A DNA stretch of 64,000 nt from Endomicrobium sp. (GTDB lineage Bacteria > Elusimicrobiota > Endomicrobiia > Endomicrobiales > Endomicrobiaceae). The notes beneath the pieces are model-generated. The model saw nothing but the letters and a program-made list of their open reading frames with translations. It ran no database searches and was not told where the DNA came from. Every line of letters starts with the position of its first letter. Within the stretch, counting starts at the first letter, position 1. The DNA lies in assembly GCA_031273925.1 (NCBI GenBank), contig JAISQW010000001.1, positions 62,001-126,000 of the forward strand, in the 5' to 3' direction. Position numbers and translations under genes: made by a program. Below, piece by piece: positions 36,898-46,355 of the stretch.

Positions 36898-37776
36898 ATG
36901 ATATTTGCTGGTGTTTATACAGCACTAATTACTCCGTTTAAAAGAAACAAAAAAATTGATTTTAATGCTCTTGGAAAAATCATAGAAGAACAATCTAAAA
37001 ATGGAATAAATGGTATTGTTCCATGTGCAACAACTGGTGAGTCATCTACTTTATCCTACGATGAACGAAAAGAAATTTTAAAGTTTTGTGTTAAAAATGC
37101 AAATGGTAAGATAAAGGTATTAGCAGGAACAGGATCAAATTCAACTGACGTGGCAATAAATCTTACTAAATTTGCAAAAGAAGTTGGTTGTGATGGGGCA
37201 TTGATAGTTTCACCATACTATAATAAGCCTACACAATATGGTTTATATTTACATTTTAAATCTATAGCTGATAAAGTTGATATTCCTATTGTGCTTTATA
37301 ATGTTTTAAATAGAACATCCATAAATATAGAACCTAAAACAATAATGAAACTTTTTAATGATTGTAATAATATAATTGCTATTAAAGAGGCCTCTGGATC
37401 TTTATCTCAAATTAGTACAATAAAGTATTTAGTTCCCAATATAGAACTTATTTCTGGGGATGATATGCTTACACTTCCTTTATTATCAATAGGTGGTACT
37501 GGAGTAATTTCAGTTTTATCAAACATTATCCCAGTTAAAATAATATCTCTTTTGAAAGAATTTAAAAAAAGGAATATTATTGAAGCAATAAAAATACATT
37601 ATGAACTTTTACCACTAATAAAAGCAATTTTTATGGAGACAAATCCTATACCTATAAAAACAGCCGCATTTTTACTTGGAATGTGCAGACATGATCTAAG
37701 ATTACCAATGTCTAATATGAAAAGAACAAACAGAGTAAAATTGGAAATGATATTAAGAGATTTTGGGCTATTATAA
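36898..37776 (+). CDS. dapA: 4-hydroxy-tetrahydrodipicolinate synthase
   Basis: Condenses pyruvate with aspartate semialdehyde, the first committed step to diaminopimelate. The 292-residue TIM barrel shows the active-site pair in CATTGESSTL, SPYYNKPTQ, the catalytic Tyr in VLYNVLNRTS and the Schiff-base Lys163 in AIKEASG. It has one of the best Shine-Dalgarno sequences in the window (AAAAAGGAGAG). An inverted repeat lies upstream. Confidence 0.97.
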   Translation: MIFAGVYTALITPFKRNKKIDFNALGKIIEEQSKNGINGIVPCATTGESSTLSYDERKEILKFCVKNANGKIKVLAGTGSNSTDVAINLTKFAKEVGCDGALIVSPYYNKPTQYGLYLHFKSIADKVDIPIVLYNVLNRTSINIEPKTIMKLFNDCNNIIAIKEASGSLSQISTIKYLVPNIELISGDDMLTLPLLSIGGTGVISVLSNIIPVKIISLLKEFKKRNIIEAIKIHYELLPLIKAIFMETNPIPIKTAAFLLGMCRHDLRLPMSNMKRTNRVKLEMILRDFGLL

Positions 37777-37868
37777 TTTAATAAACATCTTTTAAAGTTT
37801 TAAATTAAAACATTTGTGAAGTTATATTTATAATAAAAGTTTTTATTGTAGTAGAAAAAGGAGTTTTA

Positions 37869-38627
37869 ATGAAGATAACTGTCTGCGGAGCAGCTGGAAG
37901 AATGGGTCAAACTATACTTACAATGTCAAAAAAAGATACAGATATTCAAATTTTTGGAGCTTTGGATTTGACTACAAAAAAAAAACATTATAACCATAAT
38001 TCTAATATAATATCTATAAAAAATTTACAAAAGTTTCTAAAAAAAACAGATGTTATAATAGATTTTTCAACTCCTACGAGTACATTAAATAATTTAAAAT
38101 TAGCAAATAAATATCATATTCCAGTAGTTATTGGTACAACAGGATTTGATAAAGTTCAAATAAGAAAAATCACCGAATTTTCAAAAAATATTCCTATTGT
38201 TCTTTCGCCTAATATGTCCATAGGAATTAATATTTTATTTAAACTTATTGAAATAATTTTAGAGAAAAATCCTAATTATGATGTTAATATAATTGAGTTA
38301 CATCATAATAAAAAAAAAGATTCTCCGTCAGGGACAGCTATAATGTTTTCAAAAATTGTTACTGCTATTAAAAATGGTAGACTATATATTGAAAATCCTG
38401 ATAATAAAATATTAAAAAACGAAGTCGGAATTTTTTCTTTAAGATCAGGAGATATAGTAGGAGATCACAGTTTATATTTTGTAGGTGATGCTGAAAGAAT
38501 TGAATTAACTCATAGAGTACAATCAAGAGATGCTTTTGCTATTGGAGCTATTAAAGCTGCAAAATGGTTGGTTAAACAGCGAGTAATTGGTCTATATGAT
38601 ATGTGTGATGTTTTGAATTTAAAATAG
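37869..38627 (+). CDS. dapB: 4-hydroxy-tetrahydrodipicolinate reductase
   Basis: NAD(P)H-dependent reductase that makes tetrahydrodipicolinate. The Rossmann motif GAAGRMG opens the 252-residue protein. GTTGFD, LSPNMSIGIN, the catalytic ELHHNKKKDSPSGTA and LRSGDIVGDH follow. A strong AAAAAGGAG precedes the ATG. Its product is the substrate of DapL encoded next. Confidence 0.97.
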   Translation: MKITVCGAAGRMGQTILTMSKKDTDIQIFGALDLTTKKKHYNHNSNIISIKNLQKFLKKTDVIIDFSTPTSTLNNLKLANKYHIPVVIGTTGFDKVQIRKITEFSKNIPIVLSPNMSIGINILFKLIEIILEKNPNYDVNIIELHHNKKKDSPSGTAIMFSKIVTAIKNGRLYIENPDNKILKNEVGIFSLRSGDIVGDHSLYFVGDAERIELTHRVQSRDAFAIGAIKAAKWLVKQRVIGLYDMCDVLNLK

Positions 38628-38679
38628 TATGTTGTTTATTATATGTGTTAAATTATTGTGTAATAAAAAGGCAAAAAAT

Positions 38680-39846
38680 ATGAAAATTAATTATAGTAAT
38701 AGACTTAAAGAATTACCACCTTATCTTTTTATTGAAATGGATAAAAAAAAGAAAAAAGCTATAGATCAAGGTATTAATTTTATTTCTCTAGGAATAGGAG
38801 ATCCAGATATTTCGACTCCTACACATATAGTAGAATCTATGCAAAAAGCGGTATTAAATTCAAAAAATCATCATTATCCGTTTGGGACTGGATCTATTTT
38901 GTATAAAAATGCTATTATAAAATGGTATAAAAAAAGATTTAACGTTAATTTAAATTTTGATGAAATATGTGCTCTTATAGGTTCGAAAGAAGGAATAGGG
39001 CATATACACTTAGGTTTTGTAAATCCTGGAGATATAGTTCTTATACCAGATCCTGGATATCCTGTGTATAATACAGGAACTATTTTTGCTGGTGGTGTTC
39101 CATATTTCATGCCTTTGTTAGAAAAAAATAATTTTTTACCTGATTTAGATAAAATACCTTTAAATATTGCAAAAAGGGCAAAGTTAATTTTTGTAAATTA
39201 TCCTAATAATCCAACAGCATCAATAGCATCAAAAAAATTCTATTCAAAACTAATATCTTTTGCAACAACTTATAATATTATTGTAGCAGCAGATACAGCT
39301 TATTCTGAAATATATTACAATGAAAATAATAAACCTTTAAGCTTTTTAGAGCTTCCTAATGCAAAAGAAGTTGGTGTTGAATTTCATTCTCTTTCAAAAA
39401 CTTATAATATGACAGGATGGCGTGTAGGTTGGGTGTGTGGTAATAAAAAAATTATTTCGGCTATTGTTAAAATTAAAGAAAATTATGATTCTGGTGTTTT
39501 TCAAGCTATTCAAGAAGCTGCATCTGTAGCTCTTAAATCTTCTCAAAAATGTGTAGAAAATATTAGAAGTATATACAAAGAACGCAAGGATGTTTTAATA
39601 AAAGGATTAAGAAAAATTGGTTGGAATGTAATTTTGCCACAAGGTTCTTTTTATGTATGGACCAGAGTACCGAATGGATATACATCTAATCAAATTGTTT
39701 CTAAGCTTTTTGATGAGGCAATGGTAATTGCTACTCCTGGCAGTGGTATGGGTAAAAATGGCGAAGGGTATGTACGATTTGCCCTTACTGCTGAAATTTC
39801 AATTATTGAAAAAGTAGTTAGACGTATTACTAAAATAAAATGGTGA
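38680..39846 (+). CDS. dapL: LL-diaminopimelate aminotransferase
   Basis: PLP class I aminotransferase that turns tetrahydrodipicolinate directly into LL-diaminopimelate with glutamate as amino donor, bypassing DapD, DapC and DapE. From ATG 38680 it opens with NYSNRLKELPPYLF and LGIGDPDISTPTHIV, the usual DapL N-terminus, and has the PLP lysine in SLSKTYNMTGWRVGW. An upstream ATG at 38629 would add 17 residues that do not resemble the family, and AAAAGG lies just before 38680. None of dapD, dapC or dapE is in the window, consistent with this route. General aspartate aminotransferase is the alternative, less likely given the neighbours. Confidence 0.92.
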   Translation: MKINYSNRLKELPPYLFIEMDKKKKKAIDQGINFISLGIGDPDISTPTHIVESMQKAVLNSKNHHYPFGTGSILYKNAIIKWYKKRFNVNLNFDEICALIGSKEGIGHIHLGFVNPGDIVLIPDPGYPVYNTGTIFAGGVPYFMPLLEKNNFLPDLDKIPLNIAKRAKLIFVNYPNNPTASIASKKFYSKLISFATTYNIIVAADTAYSEIYYNENNKPLSFLELPNAKEVGVEFHSLSKTYNMTGWRVGWVCGNKKIISAIVKIKENYDSGVFQAIQEAASVALKSSQKCVENIRSIYKERKDVLIKGLRKIGWNVILPQGSFYVWTRVPNGYTSNQIVSKLFDEAMVIATPGSGMGKNGEGYVRFALTAEISIIEKVVRRITKIKW

Positions 39847-39901
39847 TATGTTATTTTTAAAGTAAATAAAATAATATTGTTACTTAAATAATAAATTGGT
39901 T

Positions 39902-41275
39902 ATGTTAAAAATGAAAAATGTTTCTAAAAATAGAAACATACATTTTGTCGGTATTGGTGGATCTGGTATGTCTGCAATTGCAGAGGTTTTGATAAGTTGT
40001 GGATATAATATTTCTGGATCAGATTTAAAAAGTACAAATATCACTGAGCGTCTTAAAAAATTGGGTGTTAAAATTTTTATAGGACATAATGCAGAAAATA
40101 TAAAATCTGTGGATATACTTGTTGTTTCTAGAGCTATTATTAATAATAATCCTGAATTAATATCAGCCAAAAGAAATAAAATTCCAATAATATCAAGAGC
40201 AGAAATGCTTGCTAAAATTACTAAATCAAAATATACTATAACTGTCACTGGAACTCATGGTAAGACAACTATATCTTCATTAGTCTCTTTAGTTTTAGAT
40301 AATTGTGGATTGGACCCTACGATTATTATTGGTGGTGAATTAAATAATATAAAAACTAATGGCAGATTTGGTATTGGTGATTATGTTGTTGTTGAATCTG
40401 ATGAATCAGATGGCTCTTTTCTAAAACTTTCTCCAACTATTGCTGTAGTGTCTAATATAGATAATGATCATTTGGATTTTTATGATGATATGGAAAATCT
40501 TAAAAAAACATTTTTGAAACATATCAATTCTGTATCATCACATTATGGTATCGCAATAGTGTGTTCTGATGATAGAAATATAAAAAATATAATTCCCAAA
40601 ATAAACAAAAAATATATTACTTATGGTTTTAATGGTAATCCAGATATAAAAGCTTTAAATGTAAGAATATTAAAAAATTTTAGAATGAAGTTTGATGTTT
40701 TTTACAAAAAAAACACAATTGGCGATATTTGTATAAAAATACCGGGTAAACATAACGTATTAAATTCTTTAGCAGCAATAGGAGTTGGTTTATTTTTAAA
40801 AATTCCATTTGATCTAATTGCAAAAGCAATTAATAAATTTGATGGTGTTGTAAGACGTTTTGATATAAAAGGTGAAAAAAAAGGTATTATGATTATTGAT
40901 GATTATGCGCATCATCCTACTGCAATAATATCTACTTTAAAAACAATAAAATATGTTTGGCCTAGGCGAAGATTGATTGTTTTGTTTCAGCCACATAGAT
41001 ATACTAGAACTAATAATCTTTTTGAAGATTTTGGAAAAAGTTTTACAAGTGCTGATATTGTAAATGTTTTGGATATCTATTCAGCAGGAGAACAACAAAT
41101 TGAAGGTGTTAGTTCAGAATTAATATTAAAAAGTCTTATAAGTAATAAATGTAATGCTGTAAAATTTTTTGATTTAAAAAGAATTTTAAATATGCTTTCA
41201 ATTGGTGATATAGTATTAACTTTGGGTGCAGGTGATATATGGAAGAAAGGGGAAGAATTATTAAATATCATTTAA
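39902..41275 (+). CDS. murC: UDP-N-acetylmuramate--L-alanine ligase
   Basis: Adds the first residue of the murein stem peptide. The 457 residues carry FVGIGGSGMSAIAEVL for UDP-sugar binding, the P-loop GTHGKTT, ESDESDGSF and a C-terminal ligase domain with YAHHPTAI and FQPHRYTR. Three close starts are possible (TTG 39896, ATG 39902, ATG 39911), none with a clear Shine-Dalgarno. It begins the wall and division cluster. Confidence 0.96.
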   Translation: MLKMKNVSKNRNIHFVGIGGSGMSAIAEVLISCGYNISGSDLKSTNITERLKKLGVKIFIGHNAENIKSVDILVVSRAIINNNPELISAKRNKIPIISRAEMLAKITKSKYTITVTGTHGKTTISSLVSLVLDNCGLDPTIIIGGELNNIKTNGRFGIGDYVVVESDESDGSFLKLSPTIAVVSNIDNDHLDFYDDMENLKKTFLKHINSVSSHYGIAIVCSDDRNIKNIIPKINKKYITYGFNGNPDIKALNVRILKNFRMKFDVFYKKNTIGDICIKIPGKHNVLNSLAAIGVGLFLKIPFDLIAKAINKFDGVVRRFDIKGEKKGIMIIDDYAHHPTAIISTLKTIKYVWPRRRLIVLFQPHRYTRTNNLFEDFGKSFTSADIVNVLDIYSAGEQQIEGVSSELILKSLISNKCNAVKFFDLKRILNMLSIGDIVLTLGAGDIWKKGEELLNII

Positions 41276-41280
41276 CTAAA

Positions 41281-42147
41281 ATGTTGCTTGATTTAGGGTG
41301 TAAAATCTTTAAAAATGAGCCACTTTCAAAACATTGTTCATTTAAAATTGGAGGACCAGCAGATTTTTTTATTAAAGTTTCAAATAAAAGAGCTTTATAC
41401 TTACTTTTATTAATATTACATAAAAGTAAATATTTTATATTAGGTAGTGGCACAAATATTCTTTTCCAAGATGAAGGATATAGAGGAGTAATTATTTCTA
41501 TTACTGGAATGTTAAATAAAATTTATATCTCAGAAGGTAAAATTATAAGTGGTGCAGGAGCATTACTTTCAGATATTGTAAATGTTGCTTTAAAAAATAA
41601 TTTAACTAATATTGAATGTATTATTGGTATTCCAGGTACAGTTGGTGGTGCTGTTTATGGTAACTCAGGATTTAAAAATGGTTGTATTGGCGATATTATA
41701 TATGGTATAGAAATTTATAGGAATTTAAAAAAAGAATTTGTAAACAATGAAAGAATAGAATTTAGTTACAGAAAAACAGGGTTGGGCAATTGTGTTATTA
41801 CAAATGTTATTTTCATGTTGCAAAAAAAAAGTGGAAAGAATAATTTAAAAACAGTAATATATAAAAATATGCAAAAACGTTTAAAATCACAGCCTTTAAG
41901 TATGCCTAGTGCTGGTAGTGTGTTTAAAAATTTTAATGGTATAAGTATTGGGGAACTAATTGAAAAAAGTGGTTTAAAAGGGTTACGTGAAGGTGGTGCT
42001 CAAATTTCAAATATTCATGGTAATTTTATAGTAAACACTGGCAATGCTTCGTCAAAAGATGTACTAATTTTAATTAATTTGATAAAGAAAACAATACAAA
42101 AAAGGTTTAATATAAATCCAATTTTAGAAATAAAAATAATTAAATGA
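41281..42147 (+). CDS. murB: UDP-N-acetylenolpyruvoylglucosamine reductase
   Basis: FAD and NADPH-dependent enzyme that makes UDP-MurNAc, the substrate of MurC. It shows KIGGPADFF, GSGTNILFQDEGYRG and IPGTVGGAVYGNSG (FAD binding), EFSYRKTGL, the catalytic Ser in PSAGSVFKN and the Glu in LEIKII. I chose ATG 41281, five bases after the murC stop, giving the family-like MLLDLGCKIFKNEPLS. ATG 41239 inside murC is the alternative. Confidence 0.95.
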   Translation: MLLDLGCKIFKNEPLSKHCSFKIGGPADFFIKVSNKRALYLLLLILHKSKYFILGSGTNILFQDEGYRGVIISITGMLNKIYISEGKIISGAGALLSDIVNVALKNNLTNIECIIGIPGTVGGAVYGNSGFKNGCIGDIIYGIEIYRNLKKEFVNNERIEFSYRKTGLGNCVITNVIFMLQKKSGKNNLKTVIYKNMQKRLKSQPLSMPSAGSVFKNFNGISIGELIEKSGLKGLREGGAQISNIHGNFIVNTGNASSKDVLILINLIKKTIQKRFNINPILEIKIIK

Positions 42148-43085
42148 GAAATTATTCAACATCAGATGTATTATATAAACTAAAAAATAAGAAAGTAGGT
42201 GTATTGTTTGGTGGTCCATCTGATGAAAGAAATGTATCTATTATTTCTGGTAATGCGGTTATTCATGCATTGCACGCACTAGGAGTAAATGTATGTGGAA
42301 TAGATGTTGATAGAAATATTGTTACAAAAATAAAAAAAGAAAAAATAGATATTGCTTATATAGCTTTACATGGATTAATAGGTGAAGATGGTACAATACA
42401 GGGAATGTTAAGAATGATGGGTATTCCATACACAGGTTGTGGAGTATTTGCTAGTTCACTTTCTATGGATAAAAATTTGTCAAAAATTTTTTTTAAATAT
42501 TTTGGTATTTTGACTCCTAAATGGAAAATATTGAAGAGATTTAGTACGTTTCCTAAAATAAAAAGGTATCCTGTTATTGTAAAACCATCTATGGGTGGAT
42601 CAACAATTGATGTAACTATAGTTAAAAATAGAATGTACCTTAGTAAAGCTATTAAAAAAGCGTTTAGATCAGAATATACTGAAGAAATTATTATTGAACA
42701 GTTTATAAAAGGAAAAGAAATTACAGTAGGAGTTTTGTATGGTAAAGCATTACCTGTTATAGAAATAATACCTAAGTATGGATTTTATGACTTTAAATGT
42801 AAATATCAAAAAAACGGTTCAAAATATGTGATTCCAGCTCGTATAAATAAAGAAACATATGAAGTTTCTCAATTATATGCTGAAAAGATATATGACAGAT
42901 TTAAATGTAGTGCTGTGTGTCGTGTCGACATGATCGTAGATGAAAATAATAAAGTTTGGGTACTTGAAAATAATACAATACCTGGTATGACAAAAACTTC
43001 TTTACTGCCAAGTGCGAGTAAAGAAGCAGGGTATAATTTTGAAAATTTGGTTTTAGAAATTTTAAAAAGTGCATTAATAAAATAA
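42144..43085 (+). CDS. ddl: D-alanine--D-alanine ligase
   Basis: ATP-grasp enzyme that makes D-Ala-D-Ala for the murein pentapeptide. The 313 residues contain GVLFGGPSDERNVSIISG near the start, ALHGLIGEDGTIQGML, the ATP-binding block VKPSMGGSTIDV, and VDMIVDENNKVWVLENNTIPG. It overlaps the murB stop by four bases (ATGA). The place of ddl between murB and ftsQ is a common order. Confidence 0.96.
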   Translation: MRNYSTSDVLYKLKNKKVGVLFGGPSDERNVSIISGNAVIHALHALGVNVCGIDVDRNIVTKIKKEKIDIAYIALHGLIGEDGTIQGMLRMMGIPYTGCGVFASSLSMDKNLSKIFFKYFGILTPKWKILKRFSTFPKIKRYPVIVKPSMGGSTIDVTIVKNRMYLSKAIKKAFRSEYTEEIIIEQFIKGKEITVGVLYGKALPVIEIIPKYGFYDFKCKYQKNGSKYVIPARINKETYEVSQLYAEKIYDRFKCSAVCRVDMIVDENNKVWVLENNTIPGMTKTSLLPSASKEAGYNFENLVLEILKSALIK

Positions 43086-43141
43086 ATGCCAAAAATATAT
43101 TTGTTGTAATATTTGCAAATCTAGACATGTTAATAATGTAA

Positions 43142-43897
43142 ATGGCAAAAAGAAGTAATTTACGTTCACAAAGAAAAAAAAGTAAAGTGTTTAATTTTTT
43201 GATTTTTTTATTTTGTGTTAGTTTTTTTGTTTATTTTGGGAAGATTAGAATACTTAAAATTATTAATAATCTTGGAAGAATAATTATTAAAGATATAGAA
43301 ATTGCTGGATCAAAAAATATAACCAAAGCAGAAATAAAAGAACTTCTTCCATTTAAAATAGGTGATAGTTTTGTCGGTATTAATTTATCAAAAACTGGAG
43401 AAGAAATAAAAAAAATAAAACCAGAGTTAAAAAATATTGTAATTATACCTGGTTGGCATAAAATTAAAATAAAATTTTACGAAAGAATACCAGAGGCATT
43501 TGTATTATATAATAACAAAATTTTTGGTGTTGATTTTGATAATGTTATATTTCCATTGCGTGGGTTTATGAATAAAATTAAAGTTCCTGTAATTATCTAT
43601 AAATCTGCATATGAAAGAAGACTAGTTTTGGACTTCATAAAAAAATTTAAAGCTATAAGTGGTAGTTTTTTTTTTAGTGTTTTAGATGTAAAATTTAACA
43701 ATATTGGTGATGTAGTTTTTACTATTAAAAATAATACCACTGTTATTTGGGGAGATTGGATGTATGAGAATTTACTAAATAAATTTCGAAAATTTATGAG
43801 AATTTATAATGATGCAACTTCTAAATACAGAAAAATAGAATATATAGATATGTCATTTTATTCTTATGGTAAAGCAATTGTAAAACCGATTATATAA
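43142..43897 (+). CDS. ftsQ: Cell division protein FtsQ
   Basis: Bitopic divisome protein. The 251 residues have a basic N-terminal tail, one membrane segment (about 18-36), a POTRA domain with IEIAGSKNITKAEIKELLPFKIGDS, and a beta domain. Primary sequence is poorly conserved in this family. The call rests on the layout and on the position between ddl and ftsA. Confidence 0.9.
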   Translation: MAKRSNLRSQRKKSKVFNFLIFLFCVSFFVYFGKIRILKIINNLGRIIIKDIEIAGSKNITKAEIKELLPFKIGDSFVGINLSKTGEEIKKIKPELKNIVIIPGWHKIKIKFYERIPEAFVLYNNKIFGVDFDNVIFPLRGFMNKIKVPVIIYKSAYERRLVLDFIKKFKAISGSFFFSVLDVKFNNIGDVVFTIKNNTTVIWGDWMYENLLNKFRKFMRIYNDATSKYRKIEYIDMSFYSYGKAIVKPII

Positions 43898-43950
43898 TAC
43901 ATAATTATATTTTATAGTATATTTTTATAAATATAAAGAGGATTTAAAAA

Positions 43951-45204
43951 ATGTCTAAAAGTATTGCTGTGGCTGGTATTGATATTGGAAGCAATAAAGT
44001 GTGTTGCGCTTGTGGAATATATGATAAAAATTTAAAAATAGTAAAGGTTGTTGCTGCTACTTCAATTGAATGCGATGGAATAAAAGCAGGAGCAGTGATT
44101 AATATTCAAGAAGCAGCTACAGCAATAAATAAAGCGATTGAAGAGGTAGAAAAAAATTCAGATTATGATATAAATGACGTAATTATCGCAATGAGAGGAA
44201 ATTTTATTAAATCAAAAAGTGCTAAAGGTATTGCTAATATAAATTATTCAAATAAGGAAGTTACTGAGGAAACAATTGAAAATGTTCTAGAAAATGCAAA
44301 AAAACAAATAAAAATAGAAGCTGAAGAAGAAATATTTCAAATTCTTCCACGGGAATATATCTTAAATCAACAGAAAGGTATACAAAATCCTATTGGTATG
44401 GAAGGAAATCATATTGAAGTTGATGTACATGCTTTTTTGGGGTGTAATACTAATCTATGCAATATAAGTAAAGCTATGCATTCTATTGGAATAGATTATA
44501 GTGATAGAGTCTATGGATATCTTGTGGCAAGTGATATTTTGGTTACTAAAGAGGAAAAAGAATTAAGTTGTATTGTAATAGATTTTGGTGGACTTACAAC
44601 TGGTATTGTACATTATCTTCATGGTTTAGTAAAACATACTGATGAACTTTCTGAAGGGTCAGATTATATTACGCGAGATATTGGGCATAAATTGAGAGCA
44701 ACTTATGCTGTTTCAAAGCAAATCAAAGAAACTTATGGAGCCGCTTTTGTTTTAAATGGCTTTAAAAATGAAGAATTTGAATATAAAGCTGCTGATGGAA
44801 TAAGTTTTAAAAAATATAATAGACTTGATCTTGTAAATGGTATAATTACTCCTAGATTTGATAGAATTTTATATCAGATAAAAGAAATTATTAAAATAAA
44901 CGACTATGGTGACGAATTTTTGTCAGGTGGAGTAATTATTACTGGAGGAGGAAGTAAACTTATGTATATTACTGAAGCGATTGAGAAAGCATTTAATTGT
45001 TCTGTAAGAACTGGAATTCCAGCTTCAACTTTAGTTGAAGGGTCAAGTTCAATAATATTGAATCCATCTTATATTACAGCTATAGGAGCAATAGTATTTA
45101 ATTTTTCCAATACAAAAAAAAATTCATCCTGGAATTTGAATAAAAAAATTGTAAAAAATGATTTAAAATCTAAAATTTTAAAATGGTTTGAGGAAGTTTT
45201 TTAA
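43951..45204 (+). CDS. ftsA: Cell division protein FtsA
   Basis: Actin-fold ATPase that anchors FtsZ to the membrane. The 417 residues start with AVAGIDIGSNKVCCACG (phosphate 1), then VIDFGGLTTGIVHY (phosphate 2) and GVIITGGGSKL (adenosine motif). The C-terminal amphipathic tail KILKWFEEVF is the membrane-targeting helix. An AGAGGA ribosome site lies about 10 bases upstream. Its stop is directly followed by the ftsZ ATG, without a gap. Confidence 0.96.
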   Translation: MSKSIAVAGIDIGSNKVCCACGIYDKNLKIVKVVAATSIECDGIKAGAVINIQEAATAINKAIEEVEKNSDYDINDVIIAMRGNFIKSKSAKGIANINYSNKEVTEETIENVLENAKKQIKIEAEEEIFQILPREYILNQQKGIQNPIGMEGNHIEVDVHAFLGCNTNLCNISKAMHSIGIDYSDRVYGYLVASDILVTKEEKELSCIVIDFGGLTTGIVHYLHGLVKHTDELSEGSDYITRDIGHKLRATYAVSKQIKETYGAAFVLNGFKNEEFEYKAADGISFKKYNRLDLVNGIITPRFDRILYQIKEIIKINDYGDEFLSGGVIITGGGSKLMYITEAIEKAFNCSVRTGIPASTLVEGSSSIILNPSYITAIGAIVFNFSNTKKNSSWNLNKKIVKNDLKSKILKWFEEVF

Positions 45205-46314
45205 ATGAATGTAAAAATAATATTACCTTCTAAAGAAATAAATTCAGGACAATATGCTGTAATTAAGATTATAGGTGTTGGTGGCGGAGGGTGTAATGCT
45301 GTCAATAGAATGATTGCTGCAAATGTTGATAACGTTGAATTTGTAGCAATAAATACAGATACTCAAGCTTTATTAAAATCTTCAGCTTCTGATATACTCC
45401 AAATTGGAGAAAAAATAACTAAAGGACTTGGAGTTGGAGGCAATCCAGAAGTAGGTAAACAGGCAGCAGAAGAAAATATTGAAGATATAAGAGGTAAAAT
45501 TGTAGGAGCTGATATGGTATTTGTTACTGCTGGTATGGGGGGTGGCACTGGGACAGGAGTTGCTCCAATAGTTGCGCGACTTGCGAGAGAAGAAAAAATA
45601 CTTACTATTGGTGTGGTTACAAAACCATTTGAACATGAAGGTAAAGTTAGAATGGCTCAAGCAGAAGAAGGTATCAAAAATCTAAAAGAATATACAGATG
45701 CTTTAATTGTCATACCAAATGAAAGAGTTTTTAATGTTATCAATGAAAGAGTTGCTTTTGATGCATTTTATCAAATTATAGATGATGTTTTAAGACAAAG
45801 TATTCAGGCTATTACAGATGTTATAACTATCACAGGTGAGATTAACAGAGATTTTGCAGATGTGAAAAATATTCTAAGTAATGCTGGAACAGCTTTAATA
45901 GGTATAGGCGAAAGTGCCAGTACTAACGTAAAAGAAGCTGTTAAAAAAGCATTAACAAGTCCACTTCTTGATAATTATGATATTTCGATGGCAAAAAAAG
46001 TACTTGTTAATATAACTACAAATTCTAATGTACAAGCATTGATTCTTCAAGAAATCTTTAATGATATTAGAAGTTATGGTATTGATGGACATGTTTTTTT
46101 TGGTCATACTATAGACAATAGACTTGATGATAAAATTAAAATTACTATTATAGCTACTGGTTTTATTAAATTTGATGAGTTAAGTATTTCGAAAAAAAAA
46201 CAAGAACAAAAAATTAATATTTCTACTAATGTTGAAAATAGTTTGCAAAACGCTGAAAATTTGGATTCATTAAGACCGGCATATACATATTGGAAGCCAA
46301 AATATTTAAAATGA
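45205..46314 (+). CDS. ftsZ: Cell division protein FtsZ
   Basis: Tubulin-like GTPase forming the division ring. The 369 residues show IGVGGGGCNAVNRM, the tubulin signature GMGGGTGTG at 110-118, and the T7 loop with NRDFADVKNIL. After the core a short linker of about 40 residues leads to the tail RPAYTYWKPKYLK. This differs from the common IPAFLRKQ-type peptide that binds FtsA, although P-A-Y is shared. The gene abuts ftsA. Confidence 0.97.
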   Translation: MNVKIILPSKEINSGQYAVIKIIGVGGGGCNAVNRMIAANVDNVEFVAINTDTQALLKSSASDILQIGEKITKGLGVGGNPEVGKQAAEENIEDIRGKIVGADMVFVTAGMGGGTGTGVAPIVARLAREEKILTIGVVTKPFEHEGKVRMAQAEEGIKNLKEYTDALIVIPNERVFNVINERVAFDAFYQIIDDVLRQSIQAITDVITITGEINRDFADVKNILSNAGTALIGIGESASTNVKEAVKKALTSPLLDNYDISMAKKVLVNITTNSNVQALILQEIFNDIRSYGIDGHVFFGHTIDNRLDDKIKITIIATGFIKFDELSISKKKQEQKINISTNVENSLQNAENLDSLRPAYTYWKPKYLK

Positions 46315-46355
46315 GTTAAATATTTAACTTGCAAAAATATAATGAATTTTAAAAA

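Noticed and set aside
37797..37811. Palindrome GTTTTAA-A-TTAAAAC between dapA and dapB
   Set aside because: Made almost only of A and T; palindromes of this size are expected by chance in such DNA.
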